Shown here one piece after another: positions 9,126 to 17,844 of a DNA stretch of 64,000 nucleotides. The notes beneath the pieces are model-generated. The model ran no database searches. It saw only the letters and a list, made by a program, of their open reading frames with translations, and was not told where the DNA came from. Made by a program: the position numbers and the translations under genes. The stretch is from positions 468,000-531,999 of the forward strand of contig CAVZUA010000008.1 in assembly GCA_963778385.1 (NCBI GenBank), given 5' to 3'. The first letter of the stretch is position 1. The number at the start of each line of letters is the position of its first letter. The DNA is from DATARH01 sp963778385. GTDB taxonomy: Bacteria > Pseudomonadota > Alphaproteobacteria > ATCC43930 > CGMCC-115725.

Positions 9126-9624
9126 CGCCCCAGCGCCCAGCGCAGCCGGCGGGCGAGGCCCCAGGCCCGGCGGGCGTCCAGCTCGGCGCGCAGCCCGGCG
9201 GCCTCGTCGCGGGCGATCCGCTCGGCCGCCGCGGCGTCGTCCGCCTTCTTGCGCAGATCGCTGGCTTCGGCGGCTGAGGTTTTTGCCCAGTCGAGCACTG
9301 TCTGTTCGGTCTTCCGCAGCTCCGCCAGCTCGGTGCGCAGCGCCCCACTTGCCGTTCGGTTACTTCGAGCTGCTGATGCCGCACGGCGACCTCGGCGACG
9401 GCGACGCGCTCCGAAATGAGCAGTCCTCCCAGCTCGCCGCGTAGCGCCACCGCATCGCGCTCGGCCAGGGTGGCACGCTGTTCGGCTTTGGTAAGCTGCT
9501 CGCACAGCCCCTCGACCGCGTGTTCGAGCGCACGTATCGCTGGATCGCGCGTAGTGTCTGCCAGTTCTGCATAGGTCAGGCGCCGGCTGTCGTCGCCAAT
9601 CGCGAGCGTGATGTCTGATGCCAT
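9118..9624 (-). CDS. Coiled-coil protein, one frameshift
   Basis: Starts MASDITLAIGDDSRRLTY (GGAGG about 12 bases upstream). A long helical heptad region continues in one frame to about 9360 and then in another frame (ALRTELAELRKTEQTVLD, AAEASDLRKKADDAAAAE). The C-terminus RRAWGLARRLRWALG matches the basic ends of short alphaproteobacterial coiled-coil proteins. The exact end is uncertain. Confidence 0.5.
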   Translation of the reverse strand: MASDITLAIGDDSRRLTYAELADTTRDPAIRALEHAVEGLCEQLTKAEQRATLAERDAVALRGELGGLLISERVAVAEVAVRHQQLEVTERQVGRCAPSWRSCGRPNRQCSTGQKPQPPKPAICARRRTTPRRPSGSPATRPPGCAPSWTPAGPGASPAGCAGRWGGG

Positions 9625-9696
9625 GGGATGGTCCCCCTCCATGCACCTGGCCGAGGCGCAGACACGGTGACGGCGGGGGGAACGCCTGGGTCCGCT

Positions 9697-9951
9697 TTAC
9701 GCCGGTCCCGACCGGGTCGCAAGGCTATACTTTAGAGCCCAACTGGCCGGATCAGCGCCGCGCCCTGCTCCCGCGGTTTCGGCTTGCCTGCGGCAGCAGC
9801 GGCTTGGGTTGGGTCGCGGCGTTGAGGTCGTCGGGTCGAGCTTAGTGAACGTCGCCCGGAACGGTTCGAGGCGCGGCGCGCGTGGATAGCGGTCGTTCAG
9901 TGCCGCGATCACCGCCGCAAACTACGCATCACCGAGGTCGATGTTCGGCAT
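9697..9951 (-). pseudogene. Broken RYP/LDP-family copy
   Basis: Reads MPNIDLGDA, then an in-frame TAG, then FAAVIAALNDRYPRAPRLEP and FRATFTKLDP. It matches the protein at 6301-6507 almost residue for residue until the proline-rich tail, where the frame also departs. A decayed duplicate. Confidence 0.65.
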
Positions 9952-10606
9952 TATGTTGGACAATGTTCCCGGCGCGCCGCCAGCTCGGCTTCGCGGTCGA
10001 TTTGAGCGCGTTTATCAAACCCGCGGCGACCTTGTGCCGCTTCGCGGCTGGCAGCCAGTCCAGAAGCACGCGCACGATGTCGTCCGGTGTGTCGCTGCGG
10101 GTAATCTGCGGCCCGCGCTCGTCGGCTACGAGCCGGCGGATTTTGGCCTTGTGGGCGTCGAGTTCCTCCTGTAGCCGCATGTTTTCCTCGCGCAAGCCGA
10201 GCTCAGCATTATCCAGGCTGCTGCCGGCGATAGCGGACTGCCGCGACGCCTGCCAGCGCCGCAGCACCGCGTTGGGATGATTGAGCTGGAGCCGCAGTCC
10301 CAGGCCAATCGTCTGCCGCCAAGCCTCGATCGCCGGGAGATTGTCGAGACACGTTTGCAGACGCGAGCGCACCCCTTTGTCGATCTGGTCGAAATCGGTC
10401 TCTTTCAACCAGCCACCAAAAGTTTCGCTCCACCTGCGGCCGCTTGGCAGGTTGGTGCCGAGTTCGCGCATGACGGCGGTCTTACCGGCTTCGATCGCCC
10501 GGCCGATCGCCACCCACTTTTCCCAAGTCTCATCACTGCGCAGCGAAGTCCACGCCTCCCGGCCACGCGTCACCACCAGCTGAGTGTCGGCATCGAGCTT
10601 GATCAT
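9929..10606 (-). CDS. Hypothetical Rhizobiales accessory protein
   Basis: 225 residues starting MIKLDADTQLVVTRGREAW. Segments EKWVAIGRAIEAGKTAVMRE, GRRWSETFGGWLKETDFD and IEAWRQTIGLGLRLQLNHP form a pattern I recall from short plasmid or prophage proteins of Bradyrhizobium relatives. A central coiled coil (LREENMRLQEELDAHKAKI) and a C-terminal helical part follow. Function unknown. It slightly overlaps the start of the broken small gene downstream. Confidence 0.6.
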   Translation of the reverse strand: MIKLDADTQLVVTRGREAWTSLRSDETWEKWVAIGRAIEAGKTAVMRELGTNLPSGRRWSETFGGWLKETDFDQIDKGVRSRLQTCLDNLPAIEAWRQTIGLGLRLQLNHPNAVLRRWQASRQSAIAGSSLDNAELGLREENMRLQEELDAHKAKIRRLVADERGPQITRSDTPDDIVRVLLDWLPAAKRHKVAAGLINALKSTAKPSWRRAGNIVQHNAEHRPR

Positions 10607-10903
10607 CAGCGCACAAGCCCCTCGTTTGGCGCCTCGCGCGCACCGAAAAGCTGTCGCCCGTCCGGAACGCGAAGAAAGTTCTTGCTACCCTACTTCAGCG
10701 TGATACGTTGAAACGTTGAAACTTGCAAGTGGGCTTGGTCTCGGCGGACCGCTCGCCTCGTATTCTGACCGGACTGGATTTTGGCGATAGCAGTTCGCGA
10801 TCAAGGCCCGACGAGAGCGGTGAGAGCGAACGCGGGTCAGGTACATGCCCCACCGGACAAACTGCGAGCGTTCAACTACGAGCGTCTTAGCGCCGGTACA
10901 GGC

Positions 10904-12097
10904 GTGCTTGCCGGAACGTGCCGAAACCAGCGCTCCAAAATCCTTGCCGCACTGTTGCTCGCCGTGCTGCCTGCCGGGTGTTCCTGGCTGCCGTCGGCCG
11001 GCCCCACCGCCAACGCGATTAGTGAGCAGGCCACGGTCGACGGTCAGCCCCGGTTCGATATCATCGAGGTCGACGATCAGGTCGTGAACATCCTGCTGAG
11101 CGAGCCAGAGCCCAGCTTTCAAAGGCTGTTTGGCCGATTTGGCAAACCTGCGGTCCCGACAATCTCTGTCGGCGACACGGTGGTCGTGTCGATCTGGGAA
11201 GGCGGAGATGCGAGCCTTTTTGGCGGGGGATTGGTGATTGAAGGGACGACGGGGGCGGCAACAGGCTCACGCGGGATCAATCTGCCGGCACAGATCGTCC
11301 CGCCAGACGGGAAGATTACCGTGCCCTTTGTCGGTCGCGTATCGGTCAAGGGACGGACGGCAGCACAGGCGCAGATGCTGATCGAGACGCTGCTCACCGG
11401 GAAGACGGCAACGCCGCAAGTCATTGTCAGCGTTCCCAACAGCACGCAGCACGCCGTCACAGTCGCCGGGGAAGTCATCAGGGGGGCGCGTGTCCCGCTA
11501 TCGCTCAGCGGCGACCGCTTGCTTGATGTCATCGCGTCGGCGGGCGGGCCGCAGGGGCCGCTTTACGACACCTATGTTCGGCTTTCGCGCAACGGCGTGA
11601 CAACCACCATCCCGTTTCAGGCCTTGGTCGATAACCCGGCGGAAAATGTCTATGCCTGGCCGGGCGATGTGCTGACGCTGATCCGCGTCCCGCACAGTTT
11701 CGCGGCGTTTGGTGTGAGCGGCCGGAACGCGCAAATCAACTTCGAGCAGCCGAAACTCGATCTCGCCCAGGCGGTCGCGAAGAGTGCCGGCCTCAATGAC
11801 GACAAAGCCGACCCTGTTGGCGTGTTCCTGTTGCGGGAGGAGCCCCTACCGTTGGTCAAGAAGCTGCACGGCGGCGCATTTGATTGGCCGACGCCACAGG
11901 TTCCCGTTGTATTCCACTTCAATCTACAGGACGCGAAGACCTATTTCGTCGCGCAACATTTTCAAATCCATAACAACGACATCGTCTATGTCGCCCCGGC
12001 CAGAGCCAATATGATCCAGAAGTTTTTCGGCCTGTTCGGCTCGATTACGACGCCGGTCATTACCGGTGCCGCCGTGAGCAGCTCTGTCCCGAAATGA
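10904..12097 (+). CDS. Polysaccharide export lipoprotein (Wza/BexD-like)
   Basis: Outer-membrane export protein of the poly_export/SLBB family. From the GTG at 10904 the product begins with a lipoprotein signal (KILAALLLAVLPAGCSW, lipobox before Cys). It then has an export domain (ISVGDTVVVSIWEGG, PDGKITVPFVGRVSVKG), an SLBB-like repeat (VTVAGEVIRGARVPLS), and a C-terminal helix region typical of the pore. Upstream in-frame starts exist back to 10781. Capsule or exopolysaccharide pores are normally beside wzc and glycosyltransferase genes; none is present here. Confidence 0.85.
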   Translation: MLAGTCRNQRSKILAALLLAVLPAGCSWLPSAGPTANAISEQATVDGQPRFDIIEVDDQVVNILLSEPEPSFQRLFGRFGKPAVPTISVGDTVVVSIWEGGDASLFGGGLVIEGTTGAATGSRGINLPAQIVPPDGKITVPFVGRVSVKGRTAAQAQMLIETLLTGKTATPQVIVSVPNSTQHAVTVAGEVIRGARVPLSLSGDRLLDVIASAGGPQGPLYDTYVRLSRNGVTTTIPFQALVDNPAENVYAWPGDVLTLIRVPHSFAAFGVSGRNAQINFEQPKLDLAQAVAKSAGLNDDKADPVGVFLLREEPLPLVKKLHGGAFDWPTPQVPVVFHFNLQDAKTYFVAQHFQIHNNDIVYVAPARANMIQKFFGLFGSITTPVITGAAVSSSVPK

Positions 12098-12358
12098 AGC
12101 GGCCTATCTAGATCGGGGGTAGACTTAACAACGTCAGCAACACCCCGCTCTATGGCTTGCCTGTGGTGAGCTTTCGTCCGGTTAAGCTGGTCTGACGTTG
12201 CGATCATGTTGCCACCTGATGGCGTTGTCCTGGTCCCGCCGTTTCACAACGTGTAAAAGCCGCCTTCCGGCCGCCGCCGAAACCGGACAAACGCACCGGG
12301 CGTGGATGGCGGCGCGCAGCGCGGCGAGCATCTAAGCGCAGTCAGACATTCAGGCGGG

Positions 12359-12764
12359 TCACCGGCCCGCTAGTCGATCGGCACGAGCTTTGGCGGCGAT
12401 CTGATCGGCCTCGGCCCGGGTGGCAACGCGCTCCCAGCCATAGGATCTCTCGCAGGTGAGATAGGCGTTTTCCTCAGCCCGACCTATCGTGCTCGACGAT
12501 CCGTCGAGCGCCATCAACGGTGCGCGTGAACTGGCTATGATAAACATCGTGGCGCTTCCCGCGGACCGCCGCTGCCGAGAGTTCGCACGCGGCCTCGGCC
12601 CGGATGACATCCGATCGGGGGCGACTGTCACCGTTTGGCTGGCGCACCAAGTCAACGGCAATAGGCAGCCTCTCGGAGAGCGAGAGCGGCGCTGGCGAGG
12701 GCGCGCATGCGCTTAATAAGGCCAGCGATACGACGCTGCCAGTCAAGGTAATCGGCTTAAACAT
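12359..12764 (-). CDS. Small lipoprotein, one frameshift
   Basis: Begins MFKPITLTGSVVSLALLSAC, a clear lipoprotein signal with Cys at 20, preceded by GAGGAA. Reading must change frame near 12,540-12,560 to reach the C-terminal part (LMALDGSSSTIGRAEEN, YLTCERSYGWERVATRAEAD). The final KARADRL segment resembles the end of a coiled region. Function unknown. It lies directly under leader repeat copy 1. Confidence 0.5.
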
Positions 12765-12788
12765 CGGTATTCCTCACTTCCTATCATG

Positions 12789-12848
12789 CTGGGGAAGTAT
12801 GGGGTTGTGCCGGGCAAGCTCGCTTGATAGTTCCGGCCAAAAGATTGA
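12789..12848 (-). promoter_or_regulatory. Leader repeat copy 1
   Basis: On the minus strand this stretch carries GGCCGGAACTATCAAGCG followed by AGCTTGCCCGGCA and a C-rich end. It ends 25 bases before the start of the lipoprotein gene. The same sequence recurs at 13288-13341 (minus) and 13731-13785 (plus), each time upstream of a small gene. Confidence 0.55.
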
Positions 12849-12945
12849 TTTTGGTTCACTTGACTACGCCTAGGTCGGGTCGCGCCCGCCGCAATTTCAC
12901 AACGTTGGTCACCACAGGTTTCTCAGTCTCGGTTAGTGGAGGTGA

Positions 12946-12972
12946 GCCCAACATTCCGCCGGAATGTTGGGC
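12946..12972. promoter_or_regulatory. Perfect 12-bp palindrome, CAACATT core
   Basis: GCCCAACATTCC, three bases, then GGAATGTTGGGC. It shares the CAACATT/AATGTTG core with the palindrome at 14729-14754. No U-tract follows, so an operator or conserved hairpin is more likely than a terminator. Confidence 0.5.
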
Positions 12973-12998
12973 AATTGCGACGCGGGCCTATCGCACCG

Positions 12999-13244
12999 TC
13001 ATAGATGGCGCGGGCATAGGGCGGCGCCGCCCCCGATCCGCGGCGATAGCCGCTTGATCTCCAGGATGCGGTGATCGCGATCGTGCTCGGTGCAATAGCT
13101 GCCGCAAGTCGCGGGCTTGCCGCACCACCAGCGCGGGCCGTCCAGGGGCCAGCGGCAGGCATCCAGGGGCAGCGTCAGCAGCGCCTCGGCGCTTGGCGAT
13201 AGCGACCGGAACGCTTCAACCACTTTCGCAGTGGGAACCAGCAT
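12999..13244 (-). CDS. Small GcrA-like zinc-motif protein
   Basis: 81 residues starting MLVPTAKVVEAFRSLSP with AGGGAG upstream. The middle has CRWPLDGPRWWCG and GSYCTEHDR, the Cys/His pattern of the C-terminal part of GcrA-type proteins. The HTH part of GcrA is absent, so it is not a full cell-cycle regulator. The tail after residue 60 may be off-frame. Confidence 0.55.
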   Translation of the reverse strand: MLVPTAKVVEAFRSLSPSAEALLTLPLDACRWPLDGPRWWCGKPATCGSYCTEHDRDHRILEIKRLSPRIGGGAALCPRHL

Positions 13245-13287
13245 TGATATCTCCCTACAGGGCGCTCTAACCGCGCCACATCATCGG

Positions 13288-13341
13288 GAGATGGGGCCTT
13301 GTCGGGCAGGCCCGCTTGATAATTTCAGCCAAAGATTTGAT
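13288..13341 (-). promoter_or_regulatory. Leader repeat copy 2
   Basis: Minus-strand sequence GGCTGAAATTATCAAGCG followed by GGCCTGCCCGAC, 44 bases before the GcrA-like gene. The CGGGC-CT-GCCCG core can form a short hairpin. Aligns with copy 1 over roughly 55 bases. Confidence 0.55.
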
Positions 13342-13367
13342 ACCTGAGCCATTATGATTGCCTTGTT

Positions 13368-13730
13368 TCAGTCCCTCCTCGAGCGGGGCTTTTTATTGCC
13401 ATCGGCCATGGTGAGCAGCACGCCGTCCCGGATGAGCCCGCCCTGGTGCCGGCCGAAGAACTTGATCTCTGCCCGCAGCACAGGCTCGATCGGCACGACG
13501 CCCTTGCGCGAGGGGCCGGCCCGGAGCTTATCAAGCTCGCTCCACAGCCCCCTCCTCGCGAAGCCGAAACGGACCTGGCCGGCATAGGCAAGATCGCCGT
13601 TACGCTCCTCCGCGACGAACAGGGCTTCGAGGCGACCTTCGCCGAGTTCCTGAAATCCCCTGATCACGAAGAGCCGGTCTCGTGCCACGTAGCATCTAAA
13701 CCCCGAACCAGGCGTGACCCGGGGCAGCAA
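13368..13730 (-). pseudogene. C-terminal fragment of ATP-dependent DNA ligase
   Basis: Residues GEGRLEALFVAEERNGDLAY, AGQVRFGFARRGLWSELDKL and PIEPVLRAEIKFFGRHQGG match the OB-fold end of LigD-type ATP-dependent ligases. The adenylation domain with its catalytic lysine is missing. The frame opens immediately after a TAG at the edge of leader repeat copy 3, as if the gene had been cut there. Confidence 0.55.
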
Positions 13731-13785
13731 CTATCAAGTTTCTGGCCGTAGCTATCAAGCGCGTGTGCCCGGGCATGGTCTAGCT
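13731..13785 (+). promoter_or_regulatory. Leader repeat copy 3 (inverted)
   Basis: Plus-strand sequence with ATCAAGTTTCTGGCCGTAG then CTATCAAGCGCGTGTGCCCG, matching copies 1 and 2 read on the minus strand. It lies about 105 bases upstream of the secreted-protein gene at 13890. Confidence 0.5.
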
Positions 13786-13889
13786 TCATGCCTTTGCCTG
13801 CGAGTTGGCTGGCATGGGTGATCCCAGCCGGGCAGTGGGCTGCCAGGAAGGGTTCCTGGCGCGACACGATCACCGAGAAAGGGATCACC

Positions 13890-14261
13890 ATGTTCAAAGA
13901 ACTTGTCTTTCCGGCCATAGGGCTGGTCCTACCTTGGCTTGGCGGAAACTCAACGCCCGTCACCTACGATTGCTACGGCAGCATCATCAGCGGCGGAGAT
14001 CGCGCCTTTACGATCACCATAACGCCGGGAACGTTTCATGGATCAGGCATCATCGAGCTGCCGGCGGCAAACATCGGAGAGATCGACCGGGAAATCACCG
14101 ACCTCAGCGTATCCGAAAGCGAGGATTTCTACCGGTTGACGCATCCCGGAAACGGCCGGGGGATCACCATTGTCATCGACCGGAACTCCGGAATATCCCG
14201 CATGACACGCTCGGACATCCATAACGATTTCAAGTGTGACAAAACCCCGAGGCGTCCATGA
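13890..14261 (+). CDS. Secreted hypothetical protein
   Basis: 123 residues with a signal-like N-terminus (MFKELVFPAIGLVLPWLGG), AAAGGG nine bases upstream. The mature part is beta-rich (AFTITITPGTFHGSGIIELP, DFYRLTHPGNGRGITIVIDR) with two cysteines. No family recognised. Probably periplasmic. It follows leader repeat copy 3. Confidence 0.55.
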   Translation: MFKELVFPAIGLVLPWLGGNSTPVTYDCYGSIISGGDRAFTITITPGTFHGSGIIELPAANIGEIDREITDLSVSESEDFYRLTHPGNGRGITIVIDRNSGISRMTRSDIHNDFKCDKTPRRP

Positions 14262-15085
14262 AGGACTTCCGCCGCGTTCATCTCGCGCTGGAGCGTCGCG
14301 CCGGCGACACCGCGATGTTGGCGCTGCGCCCGGTGCCTGCGCGTGCTGCGAGCACGCGGACCGAGTTTCTCTAACAACGCCAGCACGGACCCACCTCACC
14401 GTCATAGATGACGCGAGCGTAGAGCGACACCGCCCCCCGAGGCGAGCAAAGCCCGCAAGGGGGCTTGCACCACTGCGGTCGGGACGGCGAGGGCACCTAA
14501 CTGCCGGCGTTTGGCGCGCCCCGCAGTAAGCGCCGCGACAAAGACAGCGGCATGCCGCCCCCGCTCGATCGCGTGGGCCGGGATGACCCTGGCGCGGGTG
14601 ACGCGATGACCGTCCGCCTCCACCTAGGCCGCGCCGCGGTCGGATGGTTGCGGTAGTCGGTATTAGGACGGATGCGGCCGCGTAGACCCGGTATGGGCAC
14701 GACGTTCATGTCATCGGGCTCGAGAGTTGAGCCAACATTTTCAAATGTTGGCTCACTGCATCGTTCCCGCATATCGGCGCGGGTAGTAAATGCGTTTACC
14801 ACCGCGGTCTTGTAGTTGCTGACGGCCTGGTGTGACCCCTGCGGACAAGGGCCCCGCCGGCTTGCTCAAGCGAACTGCACAGCTACGTTCACAGCCACGG
14901 CCTGGCGCCGCAGGTTGCCGCTTCCGTAGTGCTACGGACACGACCCCCCGGTATGGGCAGACGTGATCGCGCCGCACCGCGGGGCAAAGGCGACCGGCCG
15001 AAGATCTAGCTGTGCAATAGCTGTGCAGCCAGTGTTTGGTGGCGGCTCTCCGCCGAGCTTTTTATCTATAACTACTTGATTTTTT
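14262..15085. other. No convincing gene
   Basis: Reading frames here lack ribosome sites and look like non-coding GC-rich sequence. A 38-codon frame begins at 14258 but ends at 14374 without recognisable features. The main feature is the palindrome at 14729-14754. Confidence 0.5.
14729..14754. promoter_or_regulatory. Perfect 12-bp palindrome, CAACATT core (second copy)
   Basis: GAGCCAACATTT, two bases, then AAATGTTGGCTC. It shares its core with 12946-12972. No U-tract follows it on either strand. Confidence 0.5.
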
Positions 15086-15161
15086 TGGTGAGCCCGTCGG
15101 GGTTCGAACCCGAGACCTACTGATTAAAAGTCAGTTGCTCTACCGGCTGAGCTACGGGCTC
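15086..15161 (-). tRNA. tRNA-Lys (TTT)
   Basis: Reads on the minus strand from GAGCCCGTAGCTCAGC to GGGCTCA plus an encoded CCA. The acceptor stem GAGCCCG/CGGGCTC pairs perfectly, the anticodon arm is CTGACTTTTAATCAG with anticodon TTT, and the T arm has GGTTCGAACC. A T-run follows. Such genes are frequent integration sites, but no duplicated 3' end was seen elsewhere in the window. Confidence 0.95.
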
Positions 15162-15278
15162 TTTCAATGGGTTAGCTGATTTTAAAACTTCCTTGGCTCG
15201 CTATTGGCTCGGCTGCGTTGGTTGCTAGTGTGCCCCAACCTGAGGCGCGCGGAGCATACGCGGACATGCTGTTTTTTG

Positions 15279-15491
15279 CTACCGCCGCTTGGCATACCGG
15301 CCGCGCGACGGCGGCTCCGGTGGCGCTGCGGGCTTAGACGGCAGCGGCACTGCCTTCGGTGGGTCGAGCATCGCCAGCACCTCCTTGATGGGTGCCAGCG
15401 TCGGAGAGTGCCGGAATTTCTCGTCGTCGAGTTTCCGGCGTAGGTAGGCGGCGAGTGCCTGGTGCTGTTCATCGGTAAGGTCGAGCGTCAT
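15279..15491 (-). CDS. Small RYP/LDP-family protein
   Basis: Starts MTLDLTDEQHQALAAYLR, then FRHSPTLAPIKEVLAMLDPP and a Pro-rich basic tail ending GRYAKRR. 70 residues. Its ATG overlaps the TGA of the upstream paralogue (TGATG), so they are coupled. Function unknown. Confidence 0.6.
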   Translation of the reverse strand: MTLDLTDEQHQALAAYLRRKLDDEKFRHSPTLAPIKEVLAMLDPPKAVPLPSKPAAPPEPPSRGRYAKRR

Positions 15492-15694
15492 CACTTCCGC
15501 TTCTTCTTGGGTCGCCTCGGACTGCTAGGCGGCGGCGAGCGAATGGGACGCTGCTGAGGCATCGGGTCGAGTTTAAAGAGAACGTTCTTGAGCGGCCCGA
15601 CCCTGGGTGCCATCGGATAGCTATCATCCTGGATCGTGAGCCGTAGGCAGGTCGTCAGCGCTTCGGCTTCTTCGTCGGTGAGGTCGAGCTGCAT
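15491..15694 (-). CDS. Small RYP/LDP-family protein
   Basis: 67 residues starting MQLDLTDEEAEALTTCLR, then SYPMAPRVGPLKNVLFKLDP and a tail ending RRPKKKRK. Best conserved copy of the family in this window. First gene of the coupled pair. Confidence 0.65.
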   Translation of the reverse strand: MQLDLTDEEAEALTTCLRLTIQDDSYPMAPRVGPLKNVLFKLDPMPQQRPIRSPPPSSPRRPKKKRK

Positions 15695-15837
15695 GGCCGG
15701 AATATAGCCGCGAACGGCGCGGCAACGAATCGGCTTTAACGAAATGGGGCCAAATCAATAGCTCGTCGACTACGGAGTCCGCTTGACGACATACGGTGGT
15801 ATGAGGTGTTCTTGACGCGTACAAATAGAGAACACCG

Positions 15838-16068
15838 ATGCGCCCCCTCTACGATGCCCGCCTCTCCGACCTTGGCCCCGGTGATCTGGTCAAAGTCGTA
15901 TGTGCGTGCGGCCATGAGGAGCTGCTGACAGCCGATCAAATTCGGGCAGGCCATACGCCCGAGTTCGCGGTCATCGTTGATCTCAAATGGCGGCTGCGGT
16001 GCCGGGAGTGTGATGAGCGAGGGCGGGTGGATATTTCGATTAGGTGGGGGAAGGAGGTCGCGGAATGA
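15838..16068 (+). CDS. Small zinc-ribbon protein
   Basis: 76 residues: MRPLYDARLSDLGPGDLVKV, then CACGHEELL, and LRCRECDERGRVDISIRW. The C-x-C-G-H and C-x2-C pairs indicate a zinc ribbon. The pattern is common in Rhizobiales. Its stop overlaps the ATG of the next gene. Confidence 0.65.
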   Translation: MRPLYDARLSDLGPGDLVKVVCACGHEELLTADQIRAGHTPEFAVIVDLKWRLRCRECDERGRVDISIRWGKEVAE

Positions 16069-16682
16069 GCGTCGAAACTGATTGGATAGGCGCGACAGGT
16101 CAGTGGGCATCGGCGCTCGCGTCCACCGCAGCAGTCATCGCAGCTTTATGGATAGCGACGTCGGAAAACCGGAGGCGAAACACCCAAGACATTCGCCATC
16201 AAGCGGAGCAAATGGCAGCGTGGTTAGAAATAGACGCCGAGAAGGCTGAAGAAACGGGTTGGGCGGATTGTGTGGTACAGAACAATTCGGGACAGCTAGT
16301 TTACGATGTTGTAATCAGTCTTGTAGGTGTTCATGGGACCTATCGGCGTACAGCGGTGAAGCCTGATCGCAGCGCACGTGGAGAAGGTTGTCAAACGTAC
16401 GTGGGCGGTCCTTTTCCGCCAGGCCGAAGACGACTTCCGTTGGGCTTTCATGGGCACTTCCTGCAAGTACGCTATGGAGTGGAGCTTGCGTTCACTGATG
16501 CAGCAGGTCGGTACTGGATACGTCATGCAAATGGCTTTTTGGAGGAGGTAGGCCAAGCACCGCTGGTCCTCTATGGTTCAGGGCCGCCGGGGCCAGGACC
16601 GGGATCTATAGAAATCTTTGGCAGAACAAGTATGCCCCATGAAGATCACGGACCAATAGAGGAACATCAATATCCTAGATAG
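16065..16682 (+). CDS. Membrane-anchored hypothetical protein
   Basis: 205 residues. Start at 16065 is set by GGAAGGAGG seven bases upstream and by the ATGA overlap with the zinc-ribbon gene. N-terminal helix QWASALASTAAVIAALWIA, then a soluble region with RHQAEQMAAWLEID, VVQNNSGQLVYDVVISL and a beta-rich end. The layout resembles short actinobacterial and alphaproteobacterial proteins with one TM helix and a beta-sandwich. No function assigned. Confidence 0.6.
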   Translation: MSVETDWIGATGQWASALASTAAVIAALWIATSENRRRNTQDIRHQAEQMAAWLEIDAEKAEETGWADCVVQNNSGQLVYDVVISLVGVHGTYRRTAVKPDRSARGEGCQTYVGGPFPPGRRRLPLGFHGHFLQVRYGVELAFTDAAGRYWIRHANGFLEEVGQAPLVLYGSGPPGPGPGSIEIFGRTSMPHEDHGPIEEHQYPR

Positions 16683-16710
16683 TAACGCAAACAACATAAC
16701 ATTGGCGACG

Positions 16711-17091
16711 TTATCCGTAACTCTTGGTCATCTTCTCATACGTTCCAGCAAAACCGAGCTGTCGCAGTTTTTCGAGGAGCCGTGGGTTCTCCACATCGAG
16801 AAATGTGAGCGCATATCGTTCGCGTCGGCAGCTTTGTTCAAACCATTTTAGTACGTGATCGAAGTGGTCATTTTTCTTCTTCGCCGTGTTCTGAACCGCG
16901 AGTATCTGAAACTCCTTCTCGTGCGGACGGTAGATGCCGCGCACTGAACCACAGTTGAACTCGTGCCAGACTTCTCCATCAAGTGGAGAAACCCACGGGC
17001 GCTCTAACCATTCATCGGGATAGGCCTGTATCTCCGACGTGAAGCGCGTTAACAAGCGAATTATGATATTGAGCATAGATGTTTGATACAT
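16711..17091 (-). CDS. Hypothetical protein, acetyltransferase-like end
   Basis: About 126 residues from the ATG at 17091; another ATG follows five codons later and the frame is open to 17178. The C-terminal stretch ALTFLDVENPRLLEKLRQLG then FAGTYEKMTKSYG resembles the last strand and helix of GNAT-type enzymes or phage acetyltransferase-like proteins. The acetyl-CoA loop is not visible, so the assignment is weak. Base composition is lower in GC than its left neighbours. Confidence 0.45.
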   Translation of the reverse strand: MYQTSMLNIIIRLLTRFTSEIQAYPDEWLERPWVSPLDGEVWHEFNCGSVRGIYRPHEKEFQILAVQNTAKKKNDHFDHVLKWFEQSCRRERYALTFLDVENPRLLEKLRQLGFAGTYEKMTKSYG

Positions 17092-17245
17092 CGCATAACA
17101 CAGAGTGCGCGACGTAGTTAGATTGATAATACCATCTGCTACGCTTTTCGAACTAGGTAGTTTCCAAAATCTTTCCAATATCCCGTCCCGCTGGCAGTGT
17201 CAGCCGGGCAAGGCCTTAAAGCGCCAGAATGGGGAGGATAACCTT

Positions 17246-17407
17246 ATGTTTATTTCTCACGCCCAAAGCGCAGCAAACGGCTTCAAAAAATGGTCACTGG
17301 CCCATAAAGCGCCCCGGAAAGACGACAATGGACCCGCGGCAGGCACGCCGACTGACGCCGAGCCGGTTTCGCCTGCGCCTGTGAACGGCAGCGAACAAAC
17401 CGAATAA
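17246..17407 (+). CDS. Small hydrophilic protein
   Basis: 53 residues starting MFISHAQSAANGFKKWSLAH and ending in a Pro/Glu-rich tail. GGGAGG lies eight bases before the ATG. Probably disordered; no family recognised. Confidence 0.5.
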   Translation: MFISHAQSAANGFKKWSLAHKAPRKDDNGPAAGTPTDAEPVSPAPVNGSEQTE

Positions 17408-17453
17408 CGGGGAGGAATTTCGTGCCCACGTGCGAACACAGGAGGATATTCCT

Positions 17454-17813
17454 ATGAGATTACCACAGTCTACTAAAGCTGCTACATGGAGCGCCATTGG
17501 CGGCCTGGTCGCTGGCATGATCCTCATGCCCTACGGGTTTGGCTACATGAGCCCGTCGGCGGCAGAGAAGATCGCGAAAACCCAAACAGATACCGCAGTT
17601 GTCGCGATCCTGGCGCCCGAATGCGCGGCCAAGTTCCGTGCACTGCCGGACTATGCTGCTAAACGCGCGGCATTAGAAAAGGCCGCCGGGTACCAGCGCG
17701 ACGACTTGTTCCCGAAGGAATTGGTCAGTCTTCCGGGCACGAACTACCCCGATTCCGATCTGGTTGCGGCTTGCGCGTCTGCGGTCCTTCAGCAGAAAGC
17801 TGCCTCGAACTAA
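17454..17813 (+). CDS. Secreted or anchored hypothetical protein
   Basis: 119 residues with AGGAGG before the ATG at 17454. N-terminal helix ATWSAIGGLVAGMILMPYGF may be an uncleaved signal. The rest has AVVAILAPECAAKFRAL and a second cysteine near the end (AACASAVLQQKA). The pattern matches a short periplasmic family in Rhizobiales as I recall it. Confidence 0.6.
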   Translation: MRLPQSTKAATWSAIGGLVAGMILMPYGFGYMSPSAAEKIAKTQTDTAVVAILAPECAAKFRALPDYAAKRAALEKAAGYQRDDLFPKELVSLPGTNYPDSDLVAACASAVLQQKAASN

Positions 17814-17844
17814 GACTAAGCCGCGAGTGGAATTGAGGTTCGCC

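Noticed and set aside
10904..12097. Capsule biosynthesis cluster
   Set aside because: Only the export lipoprotein is present; no Wzc, polymerase or glycosyltransferase genes lie nearby.
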